Assembly (NCBI GenBank): GCA_002344785.1
Contig: DDUL01000058.1
Span: forward strand, 1-27,220
Length of the DNA: 27,220 nucleotides
Direction of reading: 5' to 3'
From: Bdellovibrionaceae bacterium UBA2339
Lineage (GTDB): Bacteria > Bdellovibrionota > Bdellovibrionia > Bdellovibrionales > JAMPXM01
Shown piece by piece: positions 22,152-27,220 of this stretch (its first letter is position 1; each line of letters starts with the position of its first letter). Position numbers and translations under genes: made by a program. The notes under the pieces were generated by a model that was not told the DNA's origin, did no database searches, and saw only the letters and a program-made list of their open reading frames with translations.

Positions 22152-24014
22152 CTATTCGCAAACCCGTTCAAGCAATGCTTGAAGTTTTGGGTGTGTTACT
22201 GCTTTTAAAAGTGAGCCCTTTTCAAATTCTGGATCTTGGTCCTTAAGTTCTGAATTATACACTGTTGCGACTTGCCAGAGATAGTTGGTGGACTTTTTTC
22301 TGCTCTTGAAGGTTTCGTACACTTCATCCAGACCAAAAGTCTTGGCGCAAACCAGTAGCTTGATCATATCACCTGTTCGATTTACGTTCGTTTCCTTTGC
22401 TTGAATGATCCCCTCCTCATTGATCGCGAGTCCCTCCCAGATGTTTTTTTGGGATTCACTGCGCCGTTCTCTAACTGGTACAGTGGCATTTTGGTCAAAG
22501 ATCTTGCTATCCCAAATCTTGTTCAGTTGAGTTGCATAGAATTCAAAAAACTCATTCCAATTGTCTGAATCATATCCGCCTCTTTCTGATAGCATGTCTC
22601 TGAAAGGTTCAAGCTTTGTAAACAAGGCACGTTGAAACATAGCCTTAAAAAATAGGTCAGTGTCGCCTTTTGGGCGTAGTTGGGTAGCATTCTGGATAAC
22701 ATTAGACACCTGAGACTTTAGATTAATGCCCGGAAACTTTGACCAAATTCCGGTACCGCTCTCGCATCGCGAACGGACTCGATCCGTTTCGCTCAGGTAG
22801 ATACAGCGAGCGTGAGATAAATTCGATGTTTCATCTCCAGCTGTACATATTAACTTAAGCTCTCTAAGGAAATTTTCGTATGGCTTCAGTTTCTTTAAAA
22901 ACATTCCGCAACTTCCACAAATGTATTGAAAGAATAGTTCCCCCAATTCGTTTGCCAATTTCGCGTCCATCGTGAGCCCTGGTGGCGTTTCGCCGTCTTC
23001 GATTAGCGAATCTAAGATTGCTTTGGCGTCAGTCGATAGTTTCTCTTTATAGTATACCGGCAAATACGCAGTAGCCTTCGCAAGCTTGCCATCGAATAGA
23101 TTCTTTTGGATGATTCGGTACAGTGTTGTCGTATTAGTTAGATTCCAAATGTTATCAATTGATTTGGATTCAGTGCGCCAGTCTACGGCCTCTAATGGAA
23201 GCTTTGGAGAAGTTTGATCAAACGAACTAAAGTCTCGCACTTGCTCTGCAAGTAGCTTTCTTGTGCAGACTGCAGCCAAGTCGCGGTCATCAAGTATTAT
23301 CTCTCTCGCCTGGCTCACTTTCACACCCTGCTTGTTGATATCTATAAACAGTTCGCGAGCCGTTTGAACAACACTACGGTCGGGCTGTAGTTCGCCGAAG
23401 TGTATGAAGGTTACAGGGAAAAATGATGTAGTCCGATCTGCATTTGCTGGGCTTGCATCTCCAAAGTAATTCTTGATTGCCTTTAATCGATGTTGACCAT
23501 CTATTGCGACAGCCTTCACGCGTAGAGTGTCCCAGCGTAGAGTTCCTGTGATGCCGCCGGCTTCAAGCTCTGAGAAAAGGATGGCCTCGACACCATCTGC
23601 GTTAATGTTAGGTAGCTTTTGGCTTTGTCCGTCGTGCGAGACATCTGAAGACTTGAAGGAGTGCGGGTATGAGTCAAATCTTGGCATGATCCTCTTTTGA
23701 TTGTTATCCCATGGGACTAGAGTGACCGTGATTGGCGGGAAAAACTTAGTTTTTGTTGAATTAAGCAGATAGCCTTGCACGATATGCTTTTCTACGCGGT
23801 CCTCATTAATGTCGCGTTGGAACAGTTCCTCTAAAGTTGCGCCAGTTGGCTCAATGACGTCATCCATGAAGAGCAAATTCGATATGATGAACTGTGCGCT
23901 GAGCGCCGTGTTGAAGTAATAGACGGGAATTGGATTGCGACAATCAAACTTTCCGAATGTAAAGTAAGCGGGTTGGGTAAGAGTATCCTGTGGCCTAGCT
24001 ATAATTGGGCGCAT
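22152..24014 (-). CDS. large DGQHR-domain protein (DndB superfamily), copy 1
   Basis: The product has 620 residues. VKAVAIDGQHRLKAIKNYF (166-184) contains DGQHR (172-176). VTFIHFGEL and ELFIDINKQGVKVSQAREI (221-239) complete the superfamily core. The N-terminal 90 residues (PIPVYYFNTALSAQFI ... EELFQRDINEDRVEKHIVQGYL) correspond to the early strands and the docking helix seen in the same place in copy 2 (FNELIQREIIKEHVDEIENYL). The C-terminal half is helical and has no family I recognise. The start ATG has GGAGGA four bases before it. It lies 21 bases after the GIY-YIG gene and 92 bases before copy 2. Visible DNA here is AT-rich (21 G+C in the 60 bases 22201-22260). Confidence 0.8.
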   Translation of the reverse strand: MRPIIARPQDTLTQPAYFTFGKFDCRNPIPVYYFNTALSAQFIISNLLFMDDVIEPTGATLEELFQRDINEDRVEKHIVQGYLLNSTKTKFFPPITVTLVPWDNNQKRIMPRFDSYPHSFKSSDVSHDGQSQKLPNINADGVEAILFSELEAGGITGTLRWDTLRVKAVAIDGQHRLKAIKNYFGDASPANADRTTSFFPVTFIHFGELQPDRSVVQTARELFIDINKQGVKVSQAREIILDDRDLAAVCTRKLLAEQVRDFSSFDQTSPKLPLEAVDWRTESKSIDNIWNLTNTTTLYRIIQKNLFDGKLAKATAYLPVYYKEKLSTDAKAILDSLIEDGETPPGLTMDAKLANELGELFFQYICGSCGMFLKKLKPYENFLRELKLICTAGDETSNLSHARCIYLSETDRVRSRCESGTGIWSKFPGINLKSQVSNVIQNATQLRPKGDTDLFFKAMFQRALFTKLEPFRDMLSERGGYDSDNWNEFFEFYATQLNKIWDSKIFDQNATVPVRERRSESQKNIWEGLAINEEGIIQAKETNVNRTGDMIKLLVCAKTFGLDEVYETFKSRKKSTNYLWQVATVYNSELKDQDPEFEKGSLLKAVTHPKLQALLERVCE

Positions 24015-24035
24015 GCTTCCTCCGGACTGTATGGA

Positions 24036-24599
24036 TTACTTCTTCTGATTGAACGGTGGTCGATACAGGTAAATTAACAAACTCTCTAGCTCGAAAATGT
24101 ACTGCTCGTCCCAGTCAGACTTTGCTTCAATCCAGGCGATTCTCATTCGTTCCAGTATAGAAAGGTCGCCGAACGCATGTCGTACTCTCTCGCTGAATTG
24201 TGTTTTGCCGTCGTTGTGTTCTTTCAGTCTATCAGAGATTGGTCGTTTCGCAGAGATCCCAATATATAGGGGACCGTTTGCCAGATGCATTTTCATGAGC
24301 TGCTTCTTCAGTGCCTGACGGACGGGCTTTTGATGCCAAATCTCGCTAGTTAGCGCAGGTGACAGAGAGGAGAGTGTAACTTGTGTCTCAACGGAAGCCG
24401 CCACGCCGTACGCTTGGCGTGCTGTGAGTTTGATTTGATTGGCCTGGTTCACCCAATCCGCGCAAGTCCGCAGGGATTGTTCAAAATTTGACTGCTCATC
24501 GACATTAATATCTGGAAGCGGGAAGAAGAATATGTACAAGCCCGGGAAGTTTAGGTCTTCTAAGCCCTGGCTTAATCTTAGCAATTCCAGTTGTTCCAT
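24036..24599 (-). CDS. GIY-YIG nuclease-like protein
   Basis: The product has 187 residues. FPGLYIFFF (18-26) can serve as the GIY strand and GPLYIGISAKRPISDRLKEH (109-128) as the YIG strand plus the conserved Arg (R124) and His (H128). ELESLLIYLYRPPFNQKK (170-187) gives the catalytic Glu (E172) and the ending xxRPPFNxK seen in many GIY-YIG endonucleases. The GIY and YIG strands are separated by about 85 residues instead of the usual 10-15, so there is a helical insertion (SNFEQSLRTCADWVNQANQIKLTARQ). It should cut DNA or nick modified DNA. It is the first gene of the minus unit, divergent from dndB. Its ribosome-binding site (GAGG, 11 bases upstream) is weak. Confidence 0.65.
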   Translation of the reverse strand: MEQLELLRLSQGLEDLNFPGLYIFFFPLPDINVDEQSNFEQSLRTCADWVNQANQIKLTARQAYGVAASVETQVTLSSLSPALTSEIWHQKPVRQALKKQLMKMHLANGPLYIGISAKRPISDRLKEHNDGKTQFSERVRHAFGDLSILERMRIAWIEAKSDWDEQYIFELESLLIYLYRPPFNQKK

Positions 24600-24689
24600 C
24601 TTAGTTTAATCCTCGTTGAATGAACAGTTGTTCGGCAGTCCAGAATTTCTCTTGCAAACTTCCAAATCGCTCCGACATACTTCCATGTC
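24600..24689. promoter_or_regulatory. divergent promoter region between GIY-YIG gene and dndB
   Basis: Ninety bases separate the two starts and must drive both units. GACAT-N6-ATGTC (24674-24689) is a perfect dyad touching the dndB ATG, a candidate operator. DndB proteins repress dnd promoters in other bacteria, so autoregulation is possible. I find no convincing -35/-10 pair by eye. Confidence 0.4.
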
Positions 24690-25835
24690 ATGAGCTACAA
24701 CTACGTGTTTACAGCGATCCGAGGGAAACAGGCTGGCCGCGACTACTATGTGGTGATGTGCCCGCTTAAACTTATTCCAAAAATCTTTCTCTTTGATGAG
24801 GCGGAGTTGCGCGCGGAAATTCGCGCTCAACGAGTTCTCAACAAAGCGCGCGTGCCGGAGATTGGCGAGTATCTCGCCGAAAACCCACGCGACTATGTCC
24901 TATCCAGCATCACGGCCTCCATTGATTCGGAGGTCAATTTCGAGTCCTTCGAGAAGGGTCAGCAGCCGGGCTTTGACGCTGGCAAACTGATCGTGCCGAT
25001 GGACGCTCGCTTCTTGATTAATGATGGTCAACATCGTCGTGCAGGGATCGAAGAGGCGTTGAAGCTTCGTCCGGATCTCGGTGAAGAAACCATTTCGGTA
25101 GTGTTCTTCATCGACACAGGCCTACGTCGAGCGCAGCAGATGTTTGCGGATCTCAACCGTCATGCGGTGCGACCGACCATGTCCATTGGAGTTCTCTATG
25201 ACCATCGCGATCCGCTCTCTCGCCTGACACGTGAAGTGGTAGAGAAGGTCGTGGTTTTTGGTGATCTCGTGGAGAAAGAGAAAACGACGATCTCCAATCG
25301 CTCAACCAAGCTCTTCACTTTGAGTGGTGTCTACCAGGCCACTCGCGTTCTCCTCGGGAAACGCGAGGACGATCCCGTGACAGACAAGGATGCACGTCTT
25401 GCGGTAGAGTTCTGGGATGCTGTTGCATCGCAGATCCCTGACTGGGGTCTTGCCAAAGCGCGCCGCGTGGCGCCAGCCGCTCTTCGAGAAGACACGGTTC
25501 ATGCTCATGGAGTGACACTTTTAGCACTTGGGATCATGGGTGCTTCGCTCTTAAGCACAGACCCATCGAACTGGAAGACAAGACTCAAGAAATTGGTAAA
25601 GGTCGACTGGTCACGAAATAATCAGATGTGGGAAGGGCGTGCGCTCGTGGGCGGCCGTGTTTCCAAGTCCCAGGTGTCTGTCCGCCGGACTGCGAATTAC
25701 CTCAAACAAACTTTGGGAATCGCGTTGACCGCAGAGGACCAAAGATTCGAATCTTCTCAACCTTCTTTGGCGTCGCCATCGAGGAAATACAATCCCAAAG
25801 GGAAATCGTCGCGTCGGCCCTTGGCCAACGCCTGA
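24690..25835 (+). CDS. dndB: DndB, DNA phosphorothioation regulator
   Basis: The product has 381 residues, normal for DndB. FLINDGQHRRAGIEEAL carries the DGQHR motif (112-116), followed by VVFFIDTGLRRAQQMFADLNRHAVRPTMSIGVLYDHRDPLS, the family's FADLNRHAVRP segment. DndB represses and tunes phosphorothioate modification, in which one backbone oxygen is replaced by sulfur by DndACDE. The ATG has no clear ribosome-binding site, so the start is set by the family N-terminus (YNYVFTAIRGKQAGRDYYVVMCPL). dndC follows after 107 bases with two hairpins between. A Ser/Lys-rich tail (about 355-381) is extra. It is divergent from the GIY-YIG/DGQHR unit. Confidence 0.92.
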   Translation: MSYNYVFTAIRGKQAGRDYYVVMCPLKLIPKIFLFDEAELRAEIRAQRVLNKARVPEIGEYLAENPRDYVLSSITASIDSEVNFESFEKGQQPGFDAGKLIVPMDARFLINDGQHRRAGIEEALKLRPDLGEETISVVFFIDTGLRRAQQMFADLNRHAVRPTMSIGVLYDHRDPLSRLTREVVEKVVVFGDLVEKEKTTISNRSTKLFTLSGVYQATRVLLGKREDDPVTDKDARLAVEFWDAVASQIPDWGLAKARRVAPAALREDTVHAHGVTLLALGIMGASLLSTDPSNWKTRLKKLVKVDWSRNNQMWEGRALVGGRVSKSQVSVRRTANYLKQTLGIALTAEDQRFESSQPSLASPSRKYNPKGKSSRRPLANA

Positions 25836-25842
25836 CTGGGAG

Positions 25843-25869
25843 ACTCGCAGGGATCTGATCCCTGTGAGT
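25843..25869 (+). promoter_or_regulatory. hairpin 1 in the dndB-dndC gap
   Basis: ACTCGCAGGGATC (25843-25855) and GATCCCTGTGAGT (25857-25869) pair over 13 bases with one G-U. The core CAGGGATC-T-GATCCCTG is a perfect palindrome. It starts eight bases after the dndB stop. No T-run follows, so it is more likely a processing, stabilising or protein-binding site than a terminator. Confidence 0.6.
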
Positions 25870-25888
25870 TGCACGTTGATGTGAGTTT

Positions 25889-25915
25889 CGGATCCAGGTG
25901 TGGGGCCCGGATCCG
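25889..25915 (+). promoter_or_regulatory. hairpin 2 in the dndB-dndC gap
   Basis: CGGATCC (25889-25895) and GGATCCG (25909-25915) form a perfect 7-bp stem with a 13-base loop (AGGTGTGGGGCCC), ending 17 bases before the dndC ribosome-binding site GGGAGGGG. Together with hairpin 1 it could set the dndB:dndC expression ratio. Confidence 0.55.
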
Positions 25916-25942
25916 TGAGCTCAAGCCGAAGCGGGAGGGGAC

Positions 25943-27220
25943 ATGTCGACGAAAAATTCAAAAGCCAAAGCGGATCGCCGCGACTCCAACACTTTGAAGT
26001 CGACTTCTAAGGAAGGCGCGCGAGTTGAGGCCAAGACCGATTCGATTGGTATCGCGCAAAAGGGAAGCTTCTTTGATTCGAGATCCATCAAAGATTTGAT
26101 CAAAGAGGTTCAAGACGTCTATTTGGCCGACTCGCGTCCCTGGGTCGTGGGCTATTCGGGCGGTAAAGACTCGACCGCCGTTGCGCAGTTGGTGTTTTAC
26201 GCGATCGAGAAGCTCCCCGCTGAGAAGCGAAAGAAGAAAGTTTATGTGATTTCTTCGGACACTTTGGTGGAAACGCCAGTGATCGTGAATCACATCACAG
26301 ACTCAATGCGCATGATTGGCGAGGCGGGCAAAGCGAAGTCTTTGCCGATTGAAACTGAGATTGTGAAGCCAGCGATCGATGAGACCTTTTGGGTCAACAT
26401 GATCGGGAAGGGCTACCCGGCACCCACGAAGCAGTTTCGTTGGTGTACGCACCGGATGAAAATTAAGCCTGCTAACAAATTTATCCTCGATCGCGCGAGT
26501 GAAAGCGGTGAGGTCGTGGTCGTCTTGGGTGTGCGCTCAGCGGAAAGTGCAACTCGCCAGCAAGCCATCGCGCTCCATAAAATCCCCGGGCAGTTGCTCT
26601 CTCGGCACTCGACACTTCCGAATGCCTTTGTCTATGCGCCAGTGGTGGACTTCACGACAGAAGATGTATGGACATTCCTGTTGCAAACGCCGAACCCCTG
26701 GGGCGGTGACAACAACAAGCTTCTCGCCCTTTACCGAAACGCCCAGCAGGGCGAGTGCCCCTTGGTGATCGACAACACCACGCAGTCTTGCGGGAACTCG
26801 CGCTTTGGCTGCTGGACCTGCACGGTGGTGAAGGCCGACAAATCCATGACGGCCATGATTGATAATGGCGAAGAATGGATGGAGCCGCTCCTGCAGTTTC
26901 GTGAATTTCTGGCGGCGACCACAGATCCGGCCGTCAAAGAGCAGTATCGCGACTACAAACGTCGTGATGGACGCGTCATGATTCAAACTCGTGGCGAAGC
27001 TGCGGGTGAGGACTCGGTTGTCTTGGGTCCCTACAAATTCGAAGTTCGTCAGGACATGTTGCGCAGACTTTTGTTGATTCAAAAACAAATCCACGCGACG
27101 CAGCCAACTTTGGAACTCATCACACGTGAAGAGCTTCGTGAGATCCGCAAGCTCTGGATGGCCGAACAGCAAGATTGGGCGGACTCGCTCAGCCGAATTT
27201 TCTTTGAGATCGGAAGAGCG
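25943..27220 (+). CDS. dndC: DndC, phosphorothioation sulfurtransferase (3' truncated)
   Basis: 426 codons are open to the window end. WVVGYSGGKDSTAVAQL (67-83) holds the PP-loop SGGKDS of the ATP-pyrophosphatase/PAPS-reductase fold. FRWCTHRMKIKP (165-176) is the family's second motif. Cysteines at 272, 283, 290 and 293 (GECP, CGN, GCWTC) fit the 4Fe-4S site of DndC. DndC adenylates DNA and passes on sulfur supplied by a cysteine desulfurase (DndA or IscS); no desulfurase gene is in the window. The first 45 residues are a Lys/Ser-rich extension. GGGAGGGG precedes the ATG. The last five codons (422-426) probably derive from sequencing adapter, so the true sequence ends near residue 421. dndD and dndE are expected next. 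Confidence 0.93.
   Translation, partial: MSTKNSKAKADRRDSNTLKSTSKEGARVEAKTDSIGIAQKGSFFDSRSIKDLIKEVQDVYLADSRPWVVGYSGGKDSTAVAQLVFYAIEKLPAEKRKKKVYVISSDTLVETPVIVNHITDSMRMIGEAGKAKSLPIETEIVKPAIDETFWVNMIGKGYPAPTKQFRWCTHRMKIKPANKFILDRASESGEVVVVLGVRSAESATRQQAIALHKIPGQLLSRHSTLPNAFVYAPVVDFTTEDVWTFLLQTPNPWGGDNNKLLALYRNAQQGECPLVIDNTTQSCGNSRFGCWTCTVVKADKSMTAMIDNGEEWMEPLLQFREFLAATTDPAVKEQYRDYKRRDGRVMIQTRGEAAGEDSVVLGPYKFEVRQDMLRRLLLIQKQIHATQPTLELITREELREIRKLWMAEQQDWADSLSRIFFEIGRA
27207..27220 (+). other. probable residual Illumina adapter at the contig end
   Basis: AGATCGGAAGAGCG, the last 14 bases, equals the start of the TruSeq adapter on the read-2 side (AGATCGGAAGAGC followed by G). A match of this length exactly at the terminus is very unlikely by chance. 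These bases should be regarded as not belonging to the genome. Confidence 0.85.

Noticed and set aside
15536..27220. Transposase, integrase or tRNA-type attachment site bordering the island
   Set aside because: I found no recombinase frame, no tRNA and no flanking direct repeats by eye, so the island's boundaries are not defined.
24600..27220. dndA or a restriction module (dndFGH, sspE)
   Set aside because: No cysteine desulfurase or Dnd restriction motif is present in the window; they may lie beyond the right end or elsewhere in the genome.

Overview
The window looks like a complete draft contig from a Gram-negative, probably predatory-type bacterium; I lean towards Bdellovibrionota. The grounds are several lipobox lipoproteins, an outer-membrane barrel ending in Phe, a collagen-like lipoprotein, a DUF4214-repeat lipoprotein and a pair of small XRE regulators. 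No rRNA or other marker gene is present, so the taxonomy is inference. Both ends cut genes: an HNH endonuclease at base 2 and dndC at the right end. The last 14 bases match the start of the Illumina TruSeq adapter, so the right end is probably a sequencing artefact.

Bases 1-15,300 are GC-rich and look chromosomal. In order they hold the HNH tail; an exported pair (cysteine-less tandem rhodanese plus an unknown protein); a DUF4214 lipoprotein built from an exact 300-bp period; an exported catalase-like protein; two tandem DUF3592 membrane proteins; an SDR oxidoreductase divergent from a WYL regulator; a zinc-ribbon protein; an XRE regulator; a collagen-like lipoprotein; two small unknown proteins; a second XRE regulator next to a beta-barrel protein; a lipoprotein; and a metallophosphoesterase. 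The intergenic DNA of this part is rich in short repeats and dyads, including a 17-bp imperfect palindrome found four times between 8.4 and 10.8 kb.

Bases 15,500-27,220 look like a defence island. On the plus strand is a 960-residue protein fusing SAP-like N-terminal helices, an SF2 DEAH helicase and a C-terminal amidoligase (Amidoligase_2, glutamine-synthetase-like) domain. Converging on it is a four-gene minus-strand unit: a GIY-YIG nuclease, two large DGQHR (DndB-superfamily) proteins and a protein with a HEPN-like C-terminus. Part of this unit is visibly AT-richer than the left part. Divergent from it begin dndB and dndC, the start of a phosphorothioate DNA-modification cluster; dndD and dndE would lie past the contig end.

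My main hypothesis is that the helicase-amidoligase, HEPN, DGQHR and GIY-YIG genes form one undescribed antiphage system, possibly reading phosphorothioate (or a related modification) as a self mark. The domain calls rest on visible motifs. The joint function is inference.
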